Counted from the stretch's first letter, positions 53,204 to 64,000 are shown. The stretch: 64,000 nucleotides of DNA from Anadara kagoshimensis (GCA_021292105.1 CM037872.1:12116791-12180790), one strand, 5' to 3'. Numbers and translations: made by a program. The notes: generated by a model not told the origin, from the sequence alone.

Positions 53204-56200
53204 CTATAAAATAAAATGTATATACATGTAGAATTGCTAGGTTTCCACAAATTAAACATCTATAGTCACCAAATTTCTAAAATTTGTGAAAATTAAATAT
53301 TAAATAGATCCCTTTTTATAGATTTTTTCCACAAATTTACTAAAATATGTCATTTTTTGAAAGAATTCCTTTGAAATTAGTTGTCAATGGCTATGTTACT
53401 TGCCAGGAAAGAAAACTTAGTGTTAAAAAGTTAAAATTGAATTCTCTGGTGTTGATGGCACTACAGATACTGCTAATGGCTTGTAAAAATATGAAAGCTG
53501 TATGAAAATCAGTTCAAAAGCTACATGTAAGGCAAGCCTTTTGGTAACAAGATAAGCAAGACAATATTCAATGGAATTCTTGTTGCAAATACAGTGTCCA
53601 TTCTGGAAGAGTGCTATGGGACCATTGATCACATATTTTGCCTAATGTCCCAAATATCAAGGTTTTAAGGCAACATTTAACATTTGAAAAATGCAAAAAT
53701 ATTGATGATATGGTCTTCTAGGGAAATTTCTAAAAGTGGTCCAATCTGAAACAAGAGGCCCATGGGCCTTAACGCTCACCTGAGGCTAAGTACATATCTC
53801 ATGCAGAGGTTCAATGGTCAATAACATTTATTAAAGAGAACTCCTAATTTTCAGCAGTAAGGCAGAATTAAATGCAAGGATTTTTGCAAATTAATCATAC
53901 CTTGTCCCGAGATTGCTACATATAATATATGTATAATATATTAATATATATATATATATTCTAGCTACAACACATTATTTATAAACAGCTAAAAAAGTAA
54001 AACAAAAGTATGAAACTATGACCTTCATCTATATATCAAAATGATTGTTAGGCCATTACCTACAATATTCGAATATACATGCCTATACAAAAAGTTAATA
54101 GTTTTCGAGATAATTAACCATTTCAGTATCCTTTCCCATCTGTGACCTTGACCTTTGAATCCATGACCTTAATCTATATATCAAAATGATCGTTAAATCA
54201 ATTCCTACAACATTGTATTATACATGTCTATACAAAAAGCTTATAGGTTTTAAGATAATTAACTATTTCAGTATTCTTTTGCATCTGTGACCTTGACCTT
54301 TGAATGCATGACATTAATCTTTATATCAAAATGATCGTTAAATCAAAACCTACAATATTTGAATATACATGTCTAGACAAAAAGTTAAAAGTTTTCGAGA
54401 TAATTAACCATTTATGTATTGATTTGCATCTGTGACCTTGACCTTTGAACCCATGACCTTAATCTATATATCAAAATGATCGTTAAATCAATTCCTACAA
54501 TATTGTAATATACATGTTTATACAAAAAGTTAATAGTTTTCTAGATAATTAACCATTTCGGTATTCTTTCGCATCTGTGACCTTGACCTTTGAACCCATG
54601 ACCTTTATCTATATATCAAAATGACCATTGTGCCATTACCTACAATATTCTAATATATATGCCTATACAAAAAGTTAATAGTTTTGCAGATAATCAACTA
54701 TAACGGAAATAGTTGTGCATCCTTGACCTTGACCTTTGAACTCATGACCTTGATCTATGTATCAAAATGATCGTCATGTCAATACCTACAATTAACTGAA
54801 AATCCCATGCCATTATCACCTGAAGTGTTTAAAAAATAGCATTTTTTATCAAAGGTCAAAAACAGGGACATGACCTTGACCTTTGACCTTGACATGTTTT
54901 GGAAGAAAATAGCAAGACAAGATCAACAGTGAAAACTCCATACAATTATCTTCAGCCGTTATTGAGTTATAACAATAAATGTCTCATTTTCAAAATTACA
55001 TAATTTTACGCAAAAAACGCGTAACCTATTTTTCGTTCAATTTTCATGAAAAACACAATTTTGATGTTCCCAGGTATGCTGAATCTAAATATCTAATCAA
55101 AATTTGCCTGCACCTTTTGATTTCAGAGAAGAAGATTTTTTTGTCTTTTTGCTATTTTTAGTAATGGCGGCCATCTTGTTGGGCGTGGCCAAACCCCGAA
55201 AACAATTTTTAAATGCTGTTACCCAGGCATGATAATCGCCAAGTTTCATCAAATTTGCCCCAGTAGTTTTGGAGAAGATTAAAATGTAAAGTTTACACAC
55301 GATGCACGACGGACGACGCACGGTGATAGATTGCAATAGCTCATCCGAGCCTTTGGCTCAGGTGAGCTAAAAATCTTAAATTGAACACTGCAAATACATC
55401 CATAGTTTCATGTTACAACCAATCTCAATTCTGGTTACATAAATGGTAGGTGCAGCTAGCGAAACATGAGATACTTACCTCCCTTACAAAGCACAAGGCC
55501 ACACTTCCCTGTGGGAGGTTGATGTTTTTATCAAAATTTGCTAGTATCAAAGTTTTAACTTTTCTTGGGGTGGGGATGCGGGGAAAAGAGAGATTTATGA
55601 TTTGAACAATGGCTAGTATTTTTGTTTTTGATGGTTATTGGTTTGTAAAAATGTGAAAACTTCACCTATCTTAAAATCAGACCAAAATTGTAAACCTAAG
55701 TATAGGGCTTAATTGTAACTACAGGAAAGTTGTACATCTTATTTCATGGACTTCTCGTTCCATATGAACCTACCTATAGATGGAGCATCTTTATCTGTTG
55801 GAGCAGAAGCTCCTAAACACTGCTTACTGTTTACATGTTTTATTTCTAAAGTCTGAAAATGAAGACAAAAAGAAAATATTAGCATTTCAGATTTAATTTC
55901 TTTTGACTAAGTATATATCTCTACTTTTATTTGAATTGGTTTGTCACACTCTATAAACTTTATTTAGAATTATTTCACTTTGTTTTTATTCATACCTAAT
56001 TTCAAATAATTCAGTGCTTGAATAAATGAACAACTCCAATAAAACCAAAACATTCTAGATAATTAACAGTATATTGATACTTTCTTTACTTCAATTAGTT
56101 AGCCCATACTTGCCTACCCTTTCTTGAGAATCATGAGACTAGAAGTAAGTTCGGGTAAATTTTGATTGCAAGTTTTACCAAAAACATTCGTAGGGATTCC

Positions 56201-59200
56201 CATATTTGACTTGTTTTAGTCATTAGTTTTAACTGGCAATCATTAGATCTTAATTTTAACTCTAAAATTGTACAACTTGAGCCAAAATTGTAAGGGTAGG
56301 CAAGTTTGGTTTTCCATCGAGTATAAAATACTCTTTACTCTCAACAGTACATCAATCAAATTATTCAATATTTTATCATAACTAAATAGATAAACATTTC
56401 CAATAAAACTAAGTTTTTTGTTTTACATAATGAGTCATAATATTAGGATACATGGCCTTTGACTAGATGAGCTAAAATGAATTATAAGAAACCTATAGGA
56501 ATTTTCTATTTTAAGTTGACAAATGTTCGTCTAAACGAATGAAAGCCGATATCAATTAACTTGCAAACTTGATAGTGCTTTGATCAAGGTACGTCAAAAT
56601 TAAGTTCCATTATCGTTGGCTCAGTGATTCGGGAGAATTAGAAAATGTATTTAAATTAATGATGCACAGCACTTAAATGATAAAACACACACACACACAC
56701 ACTGCATACATATATGTACCACTTGCATTAGCAAATTGGCATATGACAATAGACAACTTTGACCAAAACATCGCAAGTAGCCACATCCGACCCCAAAACC
56801 AGATATGGCAATAAAATGACATTTTCAGACATGCTGTAAGCGAGGCGTATGATTCTTTATAAATATATATACAGTATTTTTAACTTAAACATAAAGCTAA
56901 TTAAAGCCAACATAATCAGTATACATTTCAATTTTCCAAAAAAGCCGACAATGATGATCATGATGATATTGAAGAAGTTCTGTATATTGCATTGCATGCT
57001 CATATGCATTATGATAAGAATATGGATTATATAAATTGTATCTCTCGTAAAACAAATAAATCTGGATTTTGTCTGAATATTTCTAAATAGTTCTGAAAAT
57101 ATATGAATTCATTCTGAATTTTTCTTACACTAAAAATTTGAATAGTTCTGAAAATATATGCATTCTGAATTTGTGTCTAATTTTTTCTGAATATTTTCAT
57201 CTGTCAAATTTTTTTTGAATTTACATGTACATGTACAAAAAATATAAAAACGTTTTTTGAATTTACATGTACATGTACAAAAAATATAAAAACGTTAAAA
57301 ATTCATAACTTTTTCAGAAAAAAATTTCATGAGGGAACAATTTACAAACAAATTAAGGAAATCTTGGTCTTACTTTTTGTTTAAAAAAAACAAACTTTTT
57401 CAGACAAATTTTACAATTTTCTCAGGAGGGAACATTACAATGTGGAAATCTTAAGTCTTACGGTTTGTTAAAAAATCTACACAATATTTGTTAGACAGCA
57501 GTACTTTAAAAGCTGCAACTAAACTTAACCATGATTAGGAACACCACAGGTCCCACTGTATTTTTGTATCAAGTTCCCTAAACCGATGTCACACATGTAA
57601 TAAAATCGATCTTCAGATCTTGTATGTGTAGTTGTAATATTCCCACTAGGAAGAATAGAATTGAGTTGAGTAAATAAAGGTGTTTAACATTCCAGTCAAG
57701 AATATTTCACTTATATCGAGACATTGCCACCTATAAGCGAAAGTGCCTGTGTGTTGCATTTATGGCATTATACAGCAGGGTTCTTTATCATGCCCTGCCT
57801 ACTGTGACACGGGACCTCATTCCTGGTGACAGAACAGTCACTACCCATTTTCAAATCTTGGGTCAGACCTGGGCAGGGATCAAATTCACAACCTCCAACT
57901 TATTGGACTAGCAGTCTGCCAACTGAGTTACTACAGTGGTTTTAAGAAGAAAGATATTTAATGATAAAACAACTGAATGTGAATGAAATTGAATCTTTTG
58001 GAAACATTAATGGCATCCCGTCCTTTACTTTTAGATCTTAGCTGATGGTTTACAGCCGCCATCTTGTAATTGCTTATGTGTATTTTATTAAGTAAATTGA
58101 TCTATGCATAAAATCAAAATTCAACGTATCATCTGTTACAAATTAAAATGAATCGCAATACAAAATTTCACCAGCTAAGCTAAAACAGAATTTTAAATGT
58201 CATTCTCTGAATATTGTAATATATGTTTCTTGATAAATAACATTTTGTGTTACTGTGAAAAAGGGCAATCAAAATATTGACAGAAATATAATAAAAATAA
58301 AGTAGTAACAAGAGGCAGAAATAAAAGTACAAGTAGGGGTTAGTCAAAGAGAGAGTGAAATGTTTTCTAAATTGAAAGTAACTATTAGACACACGGTAGG
58401 CTAGGCATTAGTAAAAAAAGGTTGAAGTGTGTTTTAAATTGATCAGAAGAATTAGACACACTGTTAGCTTAAACTTTCATGTTAAATGATTTGTATAATG
58501 AAATATTGTTGACCTTGGTTTTTGTGCTTCTTTGAATCAGGGACCATTGTGGTAGCTCAGTTGGTAGAGTGCTGGCTCTGTACGTGGGAGGTCTAGGGTT
58601 TGAACCCTTGACCCAAGACTTGAAAGCGGATGGAGACTGTTCTTTCGCCAAGCACTCAGCATTTACAAAATGAAAGTCACAGTTCTTTCAGATGGGAACT
58701 TAAAACATAGAGGTCCCATGGCATAATAGGCATGGTAGGCATGGATTGATAAAGAACCCTGCTGTATAACCATTATTACCCCAATCAACTCCTTCATATG
58801 GGATTTTGGAGTCCAATTATGCACAAAAACCCAAGTTAGCAAACTTCACCATACAAAGTCAATCACCTTTTTTATTATATACTTTAGTTTTCAAATTATG
58901 CCATAACTACTGTTTTAAAGATACATGTTCACAAAAGAATACAAAATTGATGTAAATTAAGACAAATGCAATGACAGCATCATAGTCTGTGCTCGTCAAA
59001 CTTTTAAATGGTTCTTTATCTTAATTGGAAGGAACTAGTTCCATCTTAATAGACAGTGGGCTGAAAAATAATAACTGGAATCATTACAAATGTGAGTAGT
59101 GTAGTAATGATGGTCATCTTTGAAATTGTGGAGGAAACTAGAGTGGCCAAAGTAGACCACCAACCTCTGCCAAGTGGGCACACAAATATTGAAAAGTAAT

Positions 59201-60653
59201 GAAATTTAAAAATGAAATCATTACAAAGGAGTAGCAATGACTAATTGTGTTTTATGCCCCAGTCAAAATTCTTTCACTCACATTGAGGTTGTCAGATCAG
59301 GAAGGGTTTAGGAAACCCGAGTGCCTGAGAAAACGAACAACCTTTGACAAGCTTTCCCACTCTAGAATCTGCACTGAGTAGGATTCCAACGTAGGTGGTG
59401 GAAGGTGCTGTGATCCCTAAACACCCATTTTATATAACTTGATCACCGAGTCCCCTCCCCCTTTCCCCTTTCCCAAAGGAGTTGAGTAATGGTGTTTAAC
59501 ATCCCAGTCCAGAATATTTCACTTATATCCAGATGTCGCCAGCTATTGGCTAAGGTGCAGAAATTTTGCATGTGCTTGCACTGTTGGAATTATACAGCAG
59601 GATTCTTTATTGTGCCCCACCTACAGTGACATAGGGCCTTGTTCATTTTAAGTTCCCATCCAAAAGAACCGTGACTTTCATTTTGTAATGTCTAGTGCTT
59701 GGCAAAAGAACAATCACTACCCACTTTCAAGTCTTGGGGCGGACCTGGTCAGGATTTGAATCCACGACCTCCCACTTATGGAGCCAGCACTCTACCAACT
59801 AAGCTATCGCAGTGGTCACCTTTCCAAAGGAAAAAGAACCAACGGAAAAAAAATGTGGGAATCATTTAAATGTAAAAAGAAATATCACATCTGAAGCATA
59901 TACCGGTAATTAGTGTGAGTACTTAAAGAATTAATATACAATTGATGGATCGCCAGCCACGCCCACAATGTTCCGACAAAGGCCACGCATGCTTGAATGA
60001 CACACAAAAAGAATGAAAACTTGGCCTGAATTGTGCCATTTAATGACGTCACTGACACTAGTACATCATTAATTGCCGTGGCGCTGCGTTAGTACCGCGA
60101 TGGTAGCAAGTGTCGGAACATAAAAGGTGTGGCCCGCGATATGTCAATTAAACACAACAGACAAAATAATAATGGATACATAAACAAACAAATAAGATGC
60201 AACAATTCTAACATAGCTCCTGCATAGTCATAGATACATAGTCATGCTAGGGTGAAAAATTAGGATGATGAACCAAACTGTTAATTACAGGTATAACACA
60301 AACAGGTGAAAAATCTTGCCATTCTAGATCTTCTGATAACAAATTCTAAAAGTCTATTAACACTGTGATAACACCTAATAATACAAACTAATTTTATTTA
60401 GTTTTTTTTTTGGAATACTGCAAAGGGGAATATTTTCGCAGGGTCGAAATTTTGCGATATCTGAAATCTGACATTTTGCGTGGGTGTAACCAATATAAGT
60501 GGGTGTATATTCTATATATAATGATATTAAACTGTATGGTAGACATTTTTGCGTGTGTAAACTTTTGCAGTAATTTCTCTAGTGTGAAATAAGCGAATAT
60601 TTTACCCCCTTTACAGTATCATGGACAACTCTAAAAACCCCAGATCATTCCTA

Positions 60654-60714
<61 letters not shown>

Positions 60715-63098
60715 TCAATCTCATTTTCAAGCTCATTGCTTTCATTTTCTATTGCTCAGTATTTGGTAAAAGAAAATTAACTACCATTTTACAAAACAAA
60801 AAATGTTTTTTTTTTATATTTCAAAAAGAGAATGCACGTCAATATTTAATTGTTGTGCTCATATTCAGGTATTCCCATGTAAAATAGAAATAATTAACTT
60901 AGATAAAAAGACAAAAACATTATTACGATTTGTGTACGTCTATAAAGAAAACAGAATGCCAAGATTTTCATGTGAAGAAACAATTACATGTACAGAAATC
61001 TATATTAACCTAAACCACAACAGTATCTCAAATTTTCTGTCACTATTATGTAATACCTTAGTCACTCTTATCAAGTCAATCAGAAAGCCGAAATGGGTCC
61101 AAGTGGGCCAGAGCATAAAATGATTAAAAAAATATTGGTATTGTGGTGTTTAATAAGAGAGTTTTTGAAAATATACCCATCTGAAAAATCTGAAGATTGA
61201 ACACTGTCCAACATTTACAATACAGTCAAACTTGTCTCTACCTGCCAACCAAGAGGGAACCAGTAACAGTGGTCTTTATAGACAGGTGGTCCTTATATTC
61301 AGATTAAAATAACATGAATAAAGAGTAACCAGGATAAAATTTTACTGGCCTTCAAAAGCAGGTGACACTTACATAAAGGTGGCCTTAAAGGCAGGTGACA
61401 CTTACATAGAGTTGGCCTTAAAGGCAGGTGACACTTACAAGTTACATGGGGTGGCCTTAAAGGCAGGTTCCACTGTATGTTAAATATTCTAAAAAAGACA
61501 GGAAATAGTTTGAAGTCTTCACTTGTCCACACAGGGGTTTGAAATTCTCAGGTCCGAGGTCCCGGACCCATTGATTTTACACTGGGACCCTTGATATTTA
61601 AACTGAAAGTACCATGTACCTGTGGTTTTTTTTCAGGCTCTTTTTTTTTTGACAATTGCATATGGACCTATCAATGTTGATATTGGACTTTCAAAACGTT
61701 ATTTGGTACATGCCAAAAATAATAATGGCAAAAGGTTCTGAAACTGTCATTACAAAACATGATTTTGAACCCTGTCACAGAATTAATAGTTGGTTATGTT
61801 TTGGTGTTTTTTTGAATTTTTTTTTGACAACAACATCAAAATACAGTCAGTAGTACAGGAAATTTGAGAAACTCGATGCAGCAACCCTCACCAACAAAAT
61901 AGGTATTTAGTTTTTTGTGGAGTTTTAAATCTACCTCTTTATTGTAATCCCAAAATCCCTGTCCACTACTACAACGGACAAAGTTGACAATTCCATAGTT
62001 AGAATCTATACAGACGTCGTCATCCGTCATCAATTGCTTCTTGGATGTATACGTAAACACCTACAGTTTGCATGCAGCCAAGGACAGCAAGAAAGGAAAG
62101 TTTCATTAAAAAAAAAATCTTTTAAAAAAACCACACAAAATTTAAATAAGTTTAGCTAAGGCTAAAACACAGTTATTTATTATAAACATGAAGGGGAAAT
62201 AAAAATTGAAGTGCTTCAATGCTAACAGCATGCTGAGTCGTCAATGTCATTACGAGACCTGTAAGTAAAACAAAACTGTTACTATGGTAACTAATTTCTA
62301 ACAGATAAGACACCTGACACTGCTTATTCAATTCATTCTCTCACTCAAAATTTCTTTTTGTCTTGGTTTGTCAGAATTTTGTCTCTTCAAAAGACTTTAT
62401 GACCCCACCCCCCAATAAATTCTGCATTATACACCACAAAATGAAACTACAAGTGACAAACTTTACATAAAACTCGATGAATTTAACTTGAGTTTTGAGT
62501 TTTAACTTTAATAGCAGTTCTTCAACTTGTATTACTTTTTTGCATATTTTTTAAAGAATCATAAATTTGACGATTAAAATAGGTTTAATTTTTGAAAGAA
62601 TTTCTCAGAAATTAGTATCCAACGATGATTTGGTCTACCAGGGATAGAAAACATAGATAATTACATATTATACCAGTTTTAATTTTACAGCACTAGACAA
62701 TACAATTCCTCATCAGTAGTGCTTGGACCAAAATTGTGAAACCAAATTTTTTTTTAAGCTGTTGAAAAGAGACCCAAAGGACCAAAATAAATTTTTTATG
62801 TTTCATAATGAATGTGTTGAATAAACTATGTTTCGAAAGGACCAAAATATATTTCATGTTTTATAATGAATGTGTTGAATAAACAATGTCTGATGTCCGA
62901 CCTCACAAGTACGAGTAGAAACATGCAACAGGAGAAGGTTCCTGATGTTGTGTTTGTCTTTACCTTGCGGTTATACTCCCACTGCTGATTGCCCCCTAAA
63001 CCGTGACACTGAAATAATTTGACCGGTCCACTGATAGCAGACACATCTAGACATATATCGTCTGTCTGAAGGGCTTTCTTTTTTGTATATGAAAACAC
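53148..63098 (-). CDS. GALNT: Polypeptide N-acetylgalactosaminyltransferase, 3' end (lectin domain)
   Basis: The 3' part of a GALNT1/13-like gene. The family enzyme is a type II Golgi membrane protein that transfers GalNAc from UDP-GalNAc to Ser/Thr (first step of mucin-type O-glycosylation). Only the C-terminal ricin-B lectin domain is in the window. Exons in transcript order: 62964-63098 (or alternative 61935-62060), 55774-55852, 53148-53203. The translation contains TDDICLDVS and GGNQQWEYN (beta repeat), then [14 protein letters not shown] (gamma repeat CL motif), then [13 protein letters not shown] and a stop. Introns are phase 0, 0 and 1 with GT-AG ends. The lectin domain guides the enzyme to already glycosylated substrates. 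The catalytic domain and first lectin repeat lie beyond 64000. Paralogue assignment (GALNT1 versus 13) is by memory of the motif pattern only. Confidence 0.9.
53753..55372 (+). mobile_element. Composite mollusc-type repeat with internal 186-bp tandem
   Basis: Begins ACAAGAGGCCCATGGGCCTT AACGCTCACCTGAG and ends GAGCCTTTGGCTCAGGTGAG CTAAAAA, so the ends contain complementary CTCACCTGAG and CTCAGGTGAG. Between 53995 and 54800 are about five tandem units of about 186 bp containing TGACCTTGACCTTTGAACCC ATGACC, ATCTATATATCAAAATGAT and ACAAAAAGTTAATAGTTTTC. The later part (CACGATGCACGACGGACGAC) is characteristic of a repeat widespread in bivalves. No coding capacity. Confidence 0.8.
55432..55635 (+). 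repeat. Diverged family A copy
   Basis: Blocks in family A order: GGTGCAGCTAGCGAAACATG, ACTTCCCTGTGGGAGGTTGA, AAGTTTTAACTTTTCTTGGG and GCTAGTATTTTTGTTTTTG. Confidence 0.6.
55774..55852 (-). CDS. GALNT: GALNT lectin gamma-repeat exon
   Basis: 79 nt, phase 0 to 1. Acceptor ATTTTCAG|ACTTTA and donor TCTATAG|GTAGGT. It encodes [20 protein letters not shown] and [14 protein letters not shown] is the start of the third lectin repeat. The CLD Asp is replaced by Gly (CLG), so this repeat probably does not bind sugar. Confidence 0.9.
55853..57674 (-). other. GALNT intron, first part
   Basis: No exon. An AC microsatellite lies at about 56680-56702. A direct duplication (TTTTTTGAATTTACATGTAC followed by ATGTACAAAAAATATAAAAA) is at about 57207 and 57253. 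Around 57060-57420 is a TTCTGAA-rich repeat related to 49790-50040. Confidence 0.55.
57675..57945 (-). mobile_element. tRNA-derived SINE, internally shortened
   Basis: The minus-strand head contains CCACTGTAGTAACTCAGTTG GCAGACTGC. The body has CTACTGTGACACGGGAC (plus sense: CCTACTGTGACACGGGACC) and the tail GGTGTTTAACATTCCAGTCA AGAATATTTC (plus sense). Same family as the 59475 copy, more diverged. Confidence 0.7.
58548..58775 (+). mobile_element. tRNA-derived SINE, 3'-truncated
   Basis: Head TGTGGTAGCTCAGTTGGTAG AGTGCTGGCTC and GGGTTTGAACCC give a good A box and B box. The body matches the 59475 copy (AAGACTTGAAAGCGG, GTTCTTTCGCCAAGCACT, AGAACCCTGCTGTATAA). The tail part is missing. Not called as a tRNA gene because no full cloverleaf closes. 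Confidence 0.78.
59475..59818 (-). mobile_element. Full-length tRNA-derived SINE
   Basis: On the minus strand it starts CCACTGCGATAGCTTAGTTG GTAGAGTGC (A-box-like) with GTGGATTCAAATCC (B-box-like) about 35 bases on, like a tRNA head. The body contains AAGACTTGAAAGTGGGTAG and GTCACTGTAGGTGGGGCACA, and the tail GATATAAGTGAAATATTCTG GACTGGGATGTTAAACACCA. About 340 bp. Pol III promoter boxes are recognisable but imperfect. Confidence 0.8.
59951..60138. repeat. Foldback element FB6 in GALNT intron
   Basis: Left arm CGCCAGCCACGCCCACAATG TTCCGACA, right arm TGTCGGAACATAAAAGGTGT GGCCCGCG. The outer arms pair over about 28 bases with an internal mismatch patch. The interior also contains an AATGACGTCACTGACACTAG segment. 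Confidence 0.65.
60138..61349 (-). other. GALNT intron interior, GT microsatellite
   Basis: A GT/TG dinucleotide run of about 50 bases lies at 60656-60708. No exon is seen. Small plus-strand frames here (60410-61123) lack recognisable domains. Confidence 0.55.
61350..61475. repeat. Short tandem repeat, about four copies
   Basis: The unit GGCCTTAAAGGCAGGTGACA followed by CTTACATA recurs with a period of 32-40 bp in the GALNT intron between exon B and the next exon. It follows a repeat (about 61220-61310) with CAGTCAAACTTGTCTC and GGTGGTCCTTATATTCA. Confidence 0.8.
61935..62060 (-). CDS. GALNT: GALNT lectin beta-repeat exon, form B (alternative)
   Basis: 126 nt, 42 codons, phase 0 to 0. Acceptor AAACTGTAG|GTGTTTAC and donor AAAGAG|GTAGAT. 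It encodes [20 protein letters not shown], then [15 protein letters not shown]. About 20 of 42 positions match form A. The CxD motif is kept, the Gln of QxW is displaced, and the CHGLGGN loop is replaced by a shorter CSSGQG. It sits 903 bp downstream of form A in transcription order, in the same phase, so either can join the next exon. Confidence 0.87.
62061..62963 (-). other. Intron between the two alternative GALNT exons
   Basis: 903 bp, no other exon. It contains a fragment (about 62685-62750, CAGTAGTGCTTGGACCAAAA) shared with transporter intron 2, and a short direct duplication (GAATGTGTTGAATAAAC near 62810 and 62867). Confidence 0.65.
62964..63098 (-). CDS. GALNT: GALNT lectin beta-repeat exon, form A (canonical)
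   Basis: 135 nt, 45 codons, phase 0 to 0. Acceptor GATTTACAG|GTGTTTTC and donor CGCAAG|GTAAAG. It encodes [14 protein letters not shown], then ICLDV with the CLD motif, then [17 protein letters not shown] with the QxW motif. It closely follows the GALNT1/13 pattern. Confidence 0.92.
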
Positions 63099-63423
63099 CT
63101 GTAAATCGGTATCTAATAAGTATTAGTAGATATAATGAATATATATATAAAACAATGCATAATTTTAATTATCACAATAACTGTTATATCATGAAAACAA
63201 GCAAATTCAGTAAATTAATATCCCCTGCCAAAAGGTTCTATTTTTGTGTGATTTGCACTTATGTTCAAAGAGCCATAACTCCAGCTAACGAACTCAGGTT
63301 AACGATATGCGCATCTCCTATCTATGTTCATATTTTGCACCAAGTTTCATTAAATAGTGCCTCACAGTGTTGGAGAATTTCTGCAGACAAGAATTTCGGG
63401 AAGGAAGGATGGCTGCAAACTCC

Positions 63424-63774
63424 AATGAGATACATTTGGCGGGAAACAGTATCAGGACCACATCTTGTGTGCAGGACAGTGAATTACCACACCCTGTTCA
63501 CATTTCTATGTTGATTACGTCACTGATAACACTATTTACGTCACAATGTCTTCGGTTATCCGGGAAGCATATTTCTTAAAAATTCATGCGTAAACAGAAA
63601 AAATTTATTTAGATCTTATAATTTAAGATTAAAATTATAAGATCTGGATACATCTTTTAATTGGTGTTATCAGTGACGTAATCAACAATAAAATGTGAAC
63701 AGTCTGTGGCAATTCACTGCCCCGCAGACACGAAGCGGTCCTGATACTGTTTCCCGCCATATGTATCTCATTTA
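63424..63774. repeat. Long-arm foldback element FB7
   Basis: Arms of about 110 bases: left 63424-63532 (ATGAGATACATTTGGCGGGA ... GTCACTGATAACAC) and right 63664-63774 (GTGTTATCAGTGACGTAATC ... TCCCGCCATATGTATCTCAT). The core contains a further palindrome AGATCTTATAATTT ... AAATTATAAGATCT. It lies in the intron upstream of GALNT exon A. Confidence 0.88.
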
Positions 63775-64000
63775 ATATGGAAAGGCAGTGGATAATCAAT
63801 CATAAACAAACACGAAATCTGTGAGTTACTGCTCACTTAGTATACCCCAGCTTTTAACATATGTAAGAATGCAAACAAAATGTGAAGCAGATGTCAAGCA
63901 GACTTGAAATCAGCACTTGGGGTCTCATGTTGAACTCGCATACAAAACTTCAAATGGTTGTGTTTAGCAGTTACTGTTGTTTGTTTGGAACAGATGGCAG
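63775..64000 (-). other. Remaining intron sequence to window edge
   Basis: No exon visible; upstream GALNT exons must lie beyond the window. Confidence 0.5.

Larger units (their letters stand above)
53204..55773 (-). other. Last GALNT intron
   Basis: Contains a forward family A relative (about 55432-55635) and the whole composite repeat 53753-55372. No extra exon is seen. Confidence 0.65.

Noticed and set aside
52035-54800. CRISPR-like repeats
   Set aside because: The units are contiguous tandem repeats without unique spacers, in an animal genome.
58551-58620. tRNA gene
   Set aside because: A and B boxes are present, but no full cloverleaf closes and the sequence continues into the SINE body shared with two other copies.
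61299-61532. Repetitive protein with [11 protein letters not shown] units
   Set aside because: It is the reverse-strand translation of a 32-40-bp tandem repeat in a GALNT intron.
63083-63514. 143-codon plus-strand frame
   Set aside because: It overlaps GALNT exon A on the other strand and the FB7 foldback arm; no domain is recognisable.

Overview
The window is nuclear DNA from an animal, most likely a bivalve mollusc. It is AT-rich, its genes are split by long introns with GT-AG borders, and it carries two clearly metazoan multi-exon genes. The repeats include tRNA-headed SINEs, mariner, pogo-like, DIRS-like and LINE remnants, and many foldback elements; several look like repeats common in bivalve genomes. 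The bivalve assignment is inference from repeat style, not from a marker gene.

Layout: 1-10079 has no host gene. It holds a TIR-bounded element (1637-2826), a decayed DIRS-type tyrosine recombinase (about 6535-7281, minus), foldback elements, and a minisatellite that ends about 110 bp before the first gene. 10080-20749 (plus) is a complete seven-exon gene for a 419-residue SLC16/monocarboxylate-transporter-like membrane protein. All six introns are phase 1, and they host a dead mariner, a LINE copy with a clear 13-bp target-site duplication, a pogo-like MITE and many copies of one dispersed repeat (called family A here). 20750-25468 is repeat-rich intergenic DNA.

25469-39932 is an array of exactly five head-to-tail copies of a unit of about 2.89 kb. 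Each unit contains three diverged internal sub-repeats and a variable GA microsatellite. 39933-41400 holds a SINE and family A copies. 41400-53147 is AT-rich and minisatellite-rich, with no coding signal; part of it is probably 3' UTR of the next gene.

53148-63098 (minus) is the 3' end of a polypeptide N-acetylgalactosaminyltransferase gene (GALNT1/13-like), encoding the last two-thirds of its ricin-type lectin domain. The most interesting coding feature is here. Two homologous phase-0 exons (62964-63098 and 61935-62060) encode alternative versions of the same lectin beta repeat and look like mutually exclusive exons. The catalytic domain lies beyond the right edge of the window.

The two genes are independent: one is a plasma-membrane-type solute carrier, the other a Golgi mucin-type O-glycosylation enzyme. 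No RNA genes, CRISPR arrays or bacterial-type operons are present.
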